Below are positions 34,438-43,937 of a DNA stretch of 61,789 nucleotides, in pieces. Position numbers and translations under genes: made by a program. This DNA is from Acanthaster planci (lineage: Eukaryota > Echinodermata > Asteroidea > Valvatida > Acanthasteridae): assembly GCF_001949145.1 (NCBI RefSeq), contig NW_019091408.1, positions 1,055,595 through 1,117,383 of the forward strand, written 5' to 3'. The notes under the pieces are model-generated. The model had not been told where the DNA came from, did no database searches, and saw nothing but the letters and a program-made list of their open reading frames with translations. Positions within the stretch are counted from its first letter, which is position 1; every line of letters begins with the position of its first letter.

Positions 34438-37400
34438 GTAACTCATGCGGTTTCCCCCCACCTTTCTATATATTTGAGGCTTATGGATAGACCTTTTTCT
34501 CAGGGAAGCCATTTTTGATCGCTTTCCCGAAATCGTTTTAATGCAATTATCTATCGAATGGTTTGGTCTTCAAGCCTTACTTACTCTGTTTGTTTAATAT
34601 TGCTTCAAATGTTGAGATATAATAAATTACACATTTTATATTGTGCATTATCGTAAACAAAATTTTTTCATAAACCTTTCTTTCATTGCCTACATTTTTT
34701 GTTCTTGGGTTCACATATTAAAACACTTTACCTCGCTTTCAATTCGCCATGGCCGACTTATGAATAATGTCAGTTTAAGGGACTTAACACTTGCTACTAA
34801 ACGCCTGAGCATTTACAATCTAATGACGTGAGAAGAGGTAATGACATGTTATTCTTTCATTTATCTCTTTAGAATTCAAAAGGATAGATTTACGTTATGC
34901 CGAAAGGAATACTTTTCTTTTGATTTCAATGCAGGTTTACGCCACTGTTTTGAAGCTGTCCGATAAAGGTGACCTCGAAGCAGCTGCCGGCGACGCAATC
35001 AACAAGAATCTATTCATCCGAGAGGTCGATGTCACCAAGACAGAAACTATCAAGGCATTGGTTGACGAAATCATTAGGGACAATGGGAGAATCGATGTTG
35101 TTGGTGAGAACACTAGTTCAGGGTGTCAGGGACGAAGGTTTACATACACTTGACTTGTTCATGTATACATTTTTAGACTTTTGGATACCATTTATTTTTA
35201 CAACTTGATATAGTGGTTTATTTATGTTAATGAGACTAAGGTAATGTGCTGGTTTCAGTTATGCGAGCAGAATGTTGCCCGAACCCAGCCTCAATGTTAA
35301 AAATGGTAAGTGTCACAGGTTAAAATGCTAGCCAGAAAACGTATACCCCTGTTCATCATAAAACCATTTTCATTTAAATAACTTTATTATTATTCAGTGG
35401 GCTTGCAACCAATCCTCGCGGCTAACGTCAATCTATAGGCCTACAACATAATGACGTAATGCAGTGTTTACCGCGGTGCATTGTGGGTGAAAGGTGGGGA
35501 TGTTGCAGGAACGCATCGACTTGACGGTTTTGTGTAACGAATACTATATGGCGTGTATCGACCTGACACGAAAAAAAATTTAAAAATAAAAAATACCAAA
35601 TTATCGTCCGAATGGTCCATGTGAACTGCTGTGTTCCATTGTGTTTATCAAGCACTCAACGAACGCCACAGCTGCGTTTTTTAACTTCCACGGGACCGCA
35701 AAAGGCGAGAGATTTGAATAAGTCTCGTGAGAAACAAAACCACTAAAACGAAGTCCAACTGGACCTCTGTATGCAGTCTACATTTTGTAGGTGGAGACAA
35801 ACGTACGGTGTACCGGATCCAGCGATTTTTCCGTGGAAAAGTGAGTGGGAGGAGGCAGTTCCCGGCAAGATGAACAAAGAAGAAGCTTTCCTGCTACTGC
35901 AAACCTAAAACCACTGCCGATCTTGCAGCCAAAACAAGCTTCAAGTTCGAGTTCAATATGCAAGCGGGGGCGAACAACTAGGACCAGTACAAAAGCGGGC
36001 TTGTCTTCCGACATGCCCGAGTGTATGCAGGTAGACCCTCTGCATGCTTGGGCTGGCATGCTAAGTTAAGTTCATCAGCGTTCACAGATGAAATGGCAAA
36101 ATAGGCAAAGATTTCCACAAGAAGTTATAGTTTTGCTCTTTTGTACCAACAAAATCATGAGAAAGAGTTTCATTAATGAAGTTCCCAAATCATGTCTGAA
36201 GAGAAAGGCAGCTTCTTCGTTGTTCATTTTGCCGGGAAACAACCTCCTCCCACTCACTTGGAAAATCGTTGGATCCGGTACATTGTACGCGCAAGTTTTG
36301 TCTCCGCCTACAAAATGTAGACTGCATACAGAGGTCCACTTGGAATTCATTTTGATGGCTATTTTTCTCACGGAAATCTATTGCTCTGGCGTTTGTTGAG
36401 TGCTTGATAAACACAGTGGATCACAGCAGTTCACACAGACCATTTCGGCAAATCGGGGAATTTTAGTTTGTTTTTTTTCTTTTTTCGTATCAGGTCGATA
36501 CACACGCCAGAAAGTGTAGTTACACAACGTTTTGTTCACGTCGACGCGTTCCTGCAACATCCCCACCTTTCACCCAAAATGCACCGCGTAAACACTACAT
36601 CACGTATTATGTTGGAGGTCAATTGCTAGCCGTGGTCAAGGAAACATCTAATATCGATGCTGTCTCTCTTTCCGAGCTCATTACGGGTATTTTTGTTCTT
36701 TTAAATCACTTTACTTATTTCCTATAAACCTTAATTCAGATTGATCCTGATGTAATAAGTATACATCGCCTGAAGCCCATAGGCCTGATATATTATCGCT
36801 TAGGCATGACGATAATGTACAGTTTTCCCGGTTATTCCACAATGAAAATAATTGTCATGTCCTACTATCACAGCGTACTTGGCGATACCTGTATCCATTA
36901 TTTCAATCATATATCTTGAAAGCAGTTGTTTCAAGAACTATTCAACTTTTAATTTCGTGAGATTTTAGATATTCAATATTAATAATATTATTATTAAAAT
37001 TCCAAGATGGCGGCTGTAAGGAGTAGGCAGGCAGAAAATCGCCACAGTCGCTATCTCAATCTGTTTTGTTCCTTTTTTGATTGCACTCACTACAGAATAA
37101 AAACACCATCAGATCAACAGAGTTTGCCGAATCCTCTTTGCCTACTTTACTGACTCTAATGACACCAAGTGTCGCAAAATGAAACATTTTTATTCTAATA
37201 TTGACCACAACTATGGGGGGGGGCGGGTGTCGAGTCATGCACAGTCTTCATAGACAGCTTCAAAAAAGCCAGTGGAGTTCTGATTACGCTGGTAATTGAG
37301 GAGATCCTATAGACCCAGGCTATCTCCCTGTATGAAGTACACTGCCATATCCATTTTGTAACTCCTTACCTAGCTTCGTATAGCATCTTAAACCTGCTCT

Positions 37401-40400
37401 CTTACAGTAATTAGAACAAACTCCTTTTCCGCCATACTTTCGCGTACTTAAGCCCAGTGACTGCAGTCAGAGTTATGTTAGATTATTTGCCTCATCAACG
37501 CCTCTGTTCTGTCAGGTTCAGGAAATCCACGAATTTTTATTTCTTCTGCGTTTCTTTTTTCACCTTTTGACATTTTGTTTAGGGCAGTGGTGACTATTTG
37601 ATAAGGGGGCATGACCCCCTTCTCCAGGCCTGTTTCCCTTCGCCGCTCAGGAATTATTGTAGGAGAAAAACAATCTGATGCAGTCCGCCTTGGTGTAGTG
37701 TTTTACCTGTCACTTTAAGAAAACTAGGTAGCGCAGATCCTACCGTGCCCCCTTCACCCGAAAGCTGGGCCTCCAGTAAGCCTACCCCCTGCAAAGTTGT
37801 ACCCTAGTTACTCCAGTGGATGTGTGTTTTGTTAAAGTGAATTATCCCTTCATATTCCACAGTTAACAATGCAGCGGTGAATGGCATTGATGATCCTTTC
37901 TTCGCCAAACCGCTGGGCTCCCTTGACCAAGCTCAGGCCATGATGGATGTCAATTTTTGGGGCCCGGCACAAGTTATAAAAGCAGTGCTACCATTCATGC
38001 AGGAACAGAAATCCGGTCTTATCATCAACACTACCAGTGAATCTGGAAAAACAGGTAAAAGTGCATGAATTGCCTAACCACCAACATCACGTGAGAGTGA
38101 TATGGTATGCTCTCGTTATGAAAATCCCCAAGTTCACCGACTGCGCTGTATCAACCAACCTACGAGCTATGTCTTATTCTTTATGATGACCATCGCACCA
38201 CTAGAATACCAACTGAGTAACTTATTGATCCAAATTGCCCAGTATCTTTCAACTTAACAAACTTTATCACTCCTCCTGTACTCAGTAACTATCAACCTAT
38301 TGACAACTGAACTCAGCCCAACAACTGACTGGTATCTGCAACTGCAAGAGCGGATCCAAGATTTTGTGTTGGTGGAGTTTCGGACATTTTTGTTTGGGTG
38401 GGGGTTACTACACGCAGTTGTCAGCGTTGGTGAAGCCATTTAAAGGGGATGGGCCGTGCAGGGGAGAATTCTTGTAAAACATGCATCAACACATAAAACA
38501 AACACATACATAATATATTCCTTATAACAAAAAAACACATCTGCATAATTTCATAATGCGCGGAACTTTGTTAAAAATGATAACTTTTATGATCCTATTT
38601 CACTCCCTGAGCAAAAGCTAAACAACAGCCGTCGGGTACAGAAAGTTGTCTGAAGAAATTCCCAATAATCGTAACGTCATTGGACAGAGTCCTTTATCCG
38701 TCGACTCTTTAATGTCGCGCAACATGTACATAATGTAGGCCTAGTAACGTTAGCGTTAGCGTGTACCATCATGTCAGACTCAGGCGACGATAATTCAAGC
38801 GCTGATACTTTTTCCGATCAAAGCGATCAGTTGTCATGTTCGTCTAATTTATTTGACGAAGAAAGCGACATTGAAGGAGCTGATGAGGCACAAGAAATAT
38901 CGCCTTATCAGTTCGAACCAGAATCAAATACACTCCGGAAGAGATTTTGCAACTCGAGGCTGTTGGCCACGGGCATAGTGGCGACCCTGAGGATTGATAA
39001 CCAAACACTGACTGGTCATGATTTTTTCCTGCACCATTATAAAATTTTTCGAAAATTTTTTGAAAAGAGTAATTGTCCTGCCATTGGCTATTCGATAGCT
39101 ATATAGCATAGGTAGTTTTTGTCCATGGTTATAGGATAGCCGACTTTGTTAAAGGTGGTGTTCCATTTTTTTTTTCACCGTGCGCTACGAGTCATTTGCC
39201 TAGCATCAACTCGTCGTGCGACGACCTTGCGGCGTTAATCGCACCAGAAAAGAGTCCACGTGTGTCGGAGAGTGCAATATACATGTACATCGTACGCGTC
39301 ATACATACATGTACTGTATAGGGATGCACATGTACATGTACAGTACGTGTCAGCACTGGTACGTGTACATAATTATGCACATGTATTTTGGAATTTTGAG
39401 CCCTCGTAAAAATCTGACGGTTTATTATTTTTGGGAAAACGCTGATGTAAAAAATTGCTTGGGAATCTACAAAAACCGCTCTCCGGGGAATTGTTTTGAT
39501 GACGACAACAGCCAACGACAACACAGTTTATCGGCATTCTTTCGAAATTCACAAATACAGCATGGTTTGAGGGAAAGTAGTGGGCATTACTGGTCCCGAG
39601 GTGTAGGTCAGCTTGACTACCTCCCGACGCGAAATTTTCCCGAAATAAACCATGCTGTATTTGTTTTACTGCACTTCATAAATATTCAAACAGAAATCCC
39701 ACGTTACTTGTACTCACAGACGCCATTGTTGTTTCTCAGCTGCTAAATTTCCATTTAATGATAGTGGAGAGCAGATGTGCATAGAAACAGGGTTTCAATA
39801 GTCTGGTGCTGACATACTTTTTGGGTCTTTACTGATATAGTTATTGTTATACAGCTCCAGACTGGTTCTGTGAAGATTACATGACACAGACTACATATTT
39901 ACGTGGCGGGTTCCAGAGGGATTTTTTGATGCTATCAGAAAAAAACTACCGCACGGCAGCGAGGTGGATACTCATCGCTATAACGTCACCTGGCGTATCA
40001 TTTTTACCTCCCAGACGCAAGGTGGAATCGGCCAATGATGCTCTCCGATTTGCTCTGAATATTTATGAGGTGTAGTAAAAATTATTACACGTGTAGGGCG
40101 CGATGCAAAACAAGTTAGTTGTCCAATAGCTCTGCCCCGTGTTAAGAGAAGGGCAAAGGAAACAAGACCAAACGTGGTTGACTTGACACGTACGAGTTCG
40201 TACCCGAGGCTACGTGCCAGAACAGAGAATATCATTCTTGCGCGGACCGATCAAGTTTCATGCCAGAACTATGCATTATTGTCTGGAAAGTCGAGTCCGT
40301 CCAACATAGGCATTTAGGGGTCTTTCAATCTGAGACGTATATAGGTTCCTACAAGGAAAACAAAAATGGCAATTGGCGGGCCCTAGATTGACCCCCTCCA

Positions 40401-41690
40401 CCTCTTCTGGATCCGCACTTGATCTTTTGAATCATCAATCAAGTCATCCATTAAGCTCCCCAGTGCCTTCCAGCCTCCCTGCTAAACCCCGTCAACTGTG
40501 CAGTCCAGCATTACTCTCGTCCACCGATCTTTCTACCAAGCTGCCGGTCATTTCGCCCATTTAACCCTGCGAAATTAATCCGTCCCTCAACGACTCCCAT
40601 CCTCGATGAAAAAAAAAACCGATCCATAAAAGAAGTTGATTATTGGCCAATAAATCTTTCGTACAGTATGCCGCCTAGAGCTACCCGTGCGATTTCTCAA
40701 AAGCTCATCCACAATCTCTACAGGCCTAACCAAGAACTTCACCATAGTGGTTCCACCAAACAACCCACTGCACCCCTCCTGTCTGTGTTGTTACCTGATC
40801 TTTGTACATTCTTAAACAATCCCGCAGAGTTTTACTTTTTCCAAAATCATCTGTTTGGATAACAAGCTACAATGATGAAATCTTAGATCTTTTTTCTCGA
40901 TCTCATAGAATCGCCTTTTATAGGCCTTTACGCAGCAACTAAGTGTGCTTTGGAAGGGCTTTCCGAGAGCCTCGCTTTGGTTCTTCGCAAGGCTTACAAT
41001 ATCAGGTACGATTTTTTACTTTGTTTCATTCACCATGGCTCTGTATCTAAAGACTCGGAGTTGGGTAGTTGTTTCCCCATTAAGGCTAAATGAATATCAT
41101 CCGAAGAAAGGGTAATGTGGTCCTGACATTGGCATTGTATTGTACACATTTTGCTTTGTTCTGGGTTTTTATCTTTACTTTTCTGAAAAAAATCTGAACA
41201 AATTCATTCGAGCTGAATAGCGAAGGTGACGATGTACAGCTGTGCACGTAATGTGTTGCTCAACTTGACTCCAAAGTAACAAATGCATACGCACGAAGCT
41301 TCAGGAACACAACTTCCGCTTCGCCGGGATAATCGTCTAGCCAGTACAATTTCGTTTTATTACAGAGTCGTTATACTTGAGCCTGGAACCTTCACCTCAC
41401 CTATGGTGGTATATTCTTTGAGCCCCGAATTCCAACCAGAGTTCTTGACCACAAAATGGGAGGAGTCCGCCAAGGGGATGTTCTCTGAGTTCTGGCACAG
41501 GGACATGCGCCGCCTCATGATGGAAAACCAGGCGCCTGAGGAGGTAGCTCGCGTGGTGGAGGAGATCATCCTGTGTGATGAGCCACACCTTCGCTACCAG
41601 TCTGGCCCGATCATTACCCAGCGACTGGCCAGAAAATTGCGAGATCCCACCGGCGATTCTGCGTTCAAAGCATTCCAGTCAATGGAGTAG
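34342..41690 (+). CDS. Short-chain dehydrogenase/reductase, HSD17B1/RDH8-like, five exons, 292 residues (copy A)
   Basis: Exons 34342-34437, 34935-35103, 37863-38054, 40909-41005 and 41366-41690 total 879 nt in one frame. The Rossmann cofactor motif TGCSCGLG is at residues 9-16. NNAA replaces the usual NNAG, the catalytic Ser is in TTSES, and the Tyr-Lys pair is in YAATK. The tail matches the HSD17B1/RDH8 group (EPGTFTSPM, PEEVARVVEEII, LRYQSG, RDPTGDSAF). The acceptor at 40909, not the AG at 40922, restores the family's 13-residue Ser-to-Tyr spacing. It likely oxidises or reduces a steroid or retinoid with NAD(P); the substrate is unknown. Length is close to the family norm of about 300. A second, partial gene lies 17 kb downstream. 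Confidence 0.93.
34935..35103 (+). CDS. SDR copy A exon 2
   Basis: The acceptor is TCAATGCAG and the donor G|GTGAGA, leaving phase 1. It encodes VYATVLKLSDKGDLEAAAGD to NGRIDVV, including the REVDVT segment that contacts the adenine side of the cofactor in the family. Confidence 0.93.
35612..35880 (+). pseudogene. THAP zinc-finger N terminus, left arm, broken
   Basis: From ATG 35612 the frame reads MVHVNCCVPLCLSS and then FFNFHGTAKGERFE before a stop. The downstream THAP half (NWTSVCSLHFVGGD pattern) can be read only after a frame change near 35710. The pattern C..xC...Cx2H fits a THAP DNA-binding domain. No catalytic or other downstream domain follows. Confidence 0.7.
36170..36443 (-). pseudogene. 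THAP zinc-finger N terminus, right arm, broken
   Basis: On the minus strand from 36443, MVCVNCCDPLCLSS precedes a frame break. A second frame then gives KWTSVCSLHFVGGDKTCAY and PDPTIF, the end of a THAP domain. It is the inverted counterpart of 35612-35880, with independent lesions. Confidence 0.72.
37863..38054 (+). CDS. SDR copy A exon 3
   Basis: The acceptor is TTCCACAG and the donor ACAG|GTAAAA. It enters and leaves in phase 1. It encodes VNNAAVNGIDDPFF, the dimer-helix region (MMDVNFWGPAQVIKAVLPFM) and the catalytic-Ser segment LIINTTSES. Confidence 0.94.
38771..39106 (+). pseudogene. Acidic reading frame with PYQFEPE motif, possible gene fragment
   Basis: 111 codons. Residues 1-50 are Ser-, Asp- and Glu-rich, ending SPYQFEPE; the remainder is unlike this and probably intronic read-through. 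Acidic N termini with a PYxFEP motif occur, from memory, in animal proteins that carry a P2X7-tail-like zinc domain. A second open segment at 39855-40075 (DWFCEDYMTQTTYLRGGF, YRTAARWI) on the same strand could be a decayed piece of that domain. It lies inside an SDR intron, so a captured or duplicated gene fragment is the simplest reading. Confidence 0.35.
39550..39662. repeat. Fold-back element, perfect 18-bp ends
   Basis: ACAAATACAGCATGGTTT at 39550-39567 is the exact reverse complement of 39645-39662. Inner sequence also pairs partly (GAGGTGTAGGTCAGC against GACTACCTC). It is a 113-bp MITE-like hairpin. Confidence 0.8.
40909..41005 (+). CDS. SDR copy A exon 4: catalytic Tyr-Lys
   Basis: The acceptor CGATCTCATAG follows a T-rich tract; the donor is ATCAG|GTACGA. 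It encodes SPFIGLYAATKCALEGLSES with the YxxxK pair and leaves phase 2. Using the next AG (40922) also keeps frame in part but would drop residues between the catalytic Ser and Tyr. Confidence 0.85.
41366..41690 (+). CDS. SDR copy A exon 5: substrate-binding C-terminal region
   Basis: The acceptor is TTTTATTACAG. It encodes VVILEPGTFTSPM, the cap region (EFWHRDMRRLMMENQ) and AFKAFQSME before TAG. The PG motif after the last core strand closes the nicotinamide site in the family. AATAAA lies at 42000. Confidence 0.94.
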
Positions 41691-41999
41691 AGCCTCACTG
41701 TCACCATGCATACTTAGACCGCTCCCTACCGACACAGTATTGATTTATGGTGAATCGGGGAGTGGGGTGACGAGATAAGGGAAACACGTGAGACATTTCA
41801 AAGGAAGCTTTTTTCTAGAAGAAAGGATGAGAAACTTAAAGATTGTGCCATCAGGTGTCATGTGACACATGGAAATTTCACATTTTCTTGAGTTGAAACA
41901 ATACATTTCACAACTTCCTTCTCGCACGTTTCTCTCTTTCTCGAGTTGAAGCTGTAGCATTCGATGGTTTAACTCAAAAGATAAAACGGTAAACCCTAA

Positions 42000-42005
42000 A
42001 ATAAA
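42000..42005 (+). other. Candidate poly(A) signal of SDR copy A
   Basis: Canonical AATAAA, 310 bases after the stop codon. Confidence 0.5.
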
Positions 42006-43117
42006 GGTACAAGTGCTTTATGTAGTTTGATTGTAAATCTCATCACCAGTTTGTTGTTAATTTCCAAAAGGATAAGGACAATTTGTATTTCTTTAGATGC
42101 ATTTCTCTACATCAGATAACAGTGGCGTAAATGTGTGCCGATGATGGGGGGGGGATGACTTTGCACGGCCTTGTAAATTTCCAAGTGTGTGGGGGGAACC
42201 ATATGACACTATTTAGGGGGCGATAATTATGATATCTGTAATATGTATTACATTAATGCACAGTCTTACATCAGAATGGCTTACTTTTGGCTTTATCAAA
42301 TTATATTCCCTTTAGTGATATTGAATACATTAATTGAGTCATTGGGATGTCCGAACAATTTTTCATGATCCACTTAATTTTTTTATTGCTCACCACAAAA
42401 AATGGTTGATAATTTAATAGCCCACCCCCTTAAAAATTGGGGGATATATGTCCCTATCCCCTAGGATTTATGCCCAGTGAATATGGCAATGTGAAATGAT
42501 GACCAACTTTCTAATGGTACACTGTACAATGATTTTTTACTGTGTGACCATTGAACTTGTATAGATCATATACCTGTTGAAGCCTCTTCGTTTTCTGACT
42601 CAATCTAAGAGACAATTTTGTTTTTCTGCTTTTAGAGATGCTGGACTGGGACATAGAGAACGTTTCATTATCTTGAGGGTGGCATTCAAAGGAATATAAT
42701 ATAACCGACTCAGCCGAATAAAATAAAAATTTGTGCCAACATATCTCGTCATTATTCGTCTCTTAAATTAAATGCCACAAGTGCATGACCCTTTCGGCCG
42801 CTTAAGTATAAGCCACGTTTTTAGTAGTCAAAAGCAGTTTCCAAAACGCTCAATCAACTTTTCTGCTTCACTGGCAGCAGAAATTCATTTGCTCATCTTT
42901 TCGACCACCTTCAAGCACGCTTCGAGTTAACCTCGGTTGGCATATGCTTTCCGGTCTATTTATAGCCGATGGCCACAAGATTTGAAGGACCCGCCACTTG
43001 CTATGGTATAGTTTTGGTTCCAAGACCCTTTGGTTGTTCAGGGACTCGAACATCACACGTAATCTACATACACGTATGTGCACATGTACAGGGCGCTATC
43101 ACCTCACGAACGTGTGA
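42006..43117. other. Intergenic, no gene recognised
   Basis: AT-rich DNA with a G-run near 42146 and no supportable exon. Confidence 0.5.
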
Positions 43118-43161
43118 CGATAGCTCCCTCTAACAGTGGCGATAGCTCCCTCTAACAGTGT
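43118..43161. repeat. Two tandem copies of a 22-bp unit
   Basis: CGATAGCTCCCTCTAACAGT plus two bases, at 43118-43139 and 43140-43161, nearly identical. Confidence 0.92.
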
Positions 43162-43770
43162 ACGTGTTGGGTTCGTGTCGCGGAATAACTACTAGATATA
43201 CACCCCTTTTTCACAGTCTGACACAGAAACAATGCTGAGTGGTTGAGAATGTTCCAAAAATCTCCATTTTTGAAAATAAATTGAAAAAAAAAGTCCACTG
43301 GCTGTGCTATGGGGAGTAAATAATCAAGGTCAGCCAATAGCAAATGTGCACAAACTGCCTGTACATACACTGTACATGTACACTTCTACTATAGTGCGAA
43401 CAGAATGTGCAATCAGCATTTGAAAATTGAACTTTTCCACGTGAATAGCTTCAACTAGCATGTCCTACTGATAAGGAAGGGCTACCCCTTTGGCCATCAG
43501 CAGAGATCAAATACAAGAAAATTATGAAACTTCAGCCATGCTTTGACATGAAAGCTCTTTGTAGAATTTACTCCTGTTGACACGCTCCAGCCCAAGAGTT
43601 GAAAACCTGAGCCCAAAATAGGGCACTTCCAAGACAAGAGTGGAACAAACCACCAAGGAGAGTGTTACGAGAACTTTCAGTCACCTGCGCATATATCCAC
43701 AGCTTGGTCAGTTGGTGCGCGGGCTGTACTTGACCATCAAGGAAGTACCCCCACCCTTGCTTAGGGCCCT

Positions 43771-43867
43771 GTTAGGGTTACCCTTCATAATTAGGGTTGG
43801 CCTCCGTTAGAGTTAGCCGTCATTAGGGTTGGCCTCCGTTAGGATTAAGCTCGGTTAGGGTTGGCCC
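43771..43867. repeat. TTAGGG-containing minisatellite, three units
   Basis: Units of 32-35 bp start at 43771, 43806 and 43838. Each holds GTTAGRGTTA and TTAGGGTTGGCC-type words. It resembles degenerate interstitial telomere-like sequence, but the period is not 6, so descent from telomere repeats is only a possibility. Confidence 0.7.
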
Positions 43868-43884
43868 ATCAGTGACCGAAGGCC

Positions 43885-43937
43885 CAGCAGTGACCGAAGG
43901 ACTTGATGGAAACCATCAAGTCCTTCGGTCACTGCTG
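43885..43937. repeat. Perfect hairpin, 25-bp arms, 3-nt loop
   Basis: Arms 43885-43909 and 43913-43937 are exact reverse complements with loop AAA. A partial extra copy of the arm (AGTGACCGAAGG) lies just upstream at 43871. It adjoins the TTAGGG-type minisatellite. Confidence 0.95.

Larger units (their letters stand above)
35401..36645. mobile_element. Long inverted repeat (fold-back) with a THAP domain start in each arm
   Basis: The arms, at about 35401-35900 and 36170-36645, are diverged inverted copies roughly 480 bp long around a spacer of about 270 bp. Shared landmarks include CAACATAAT.ACGT, GCATTNTGGGTGAAAGGTGG, GGGGATGTTGCAGGAACGC and TGTGTTTATCAAGCACTCAA. The repeat lies wholly within intron 2 of SDR copy A and is absent from the matching intron downstream, so it is an insertion. 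It could be a fold-back element built from the 5' end of a THAP gene or P-element-like transposon. Confidence 0.82.
38055..40908 (+). other. Intron 3 of SDR copy A
   Basis: Contains the acidic reading frame at 38771 and the small fold-back at 39550, both annotated separately. It also contains a cluster of ACATGTACATGT-like palindromes at 39280-39370. Otherwise no gene is recognised. Confidence 0.6.

Noticed and set aside
43771-43867. CRISPR-like or true telomeric array
   Set aside because: Only three diverged units of uneven period with no spacers, and the period is not six.
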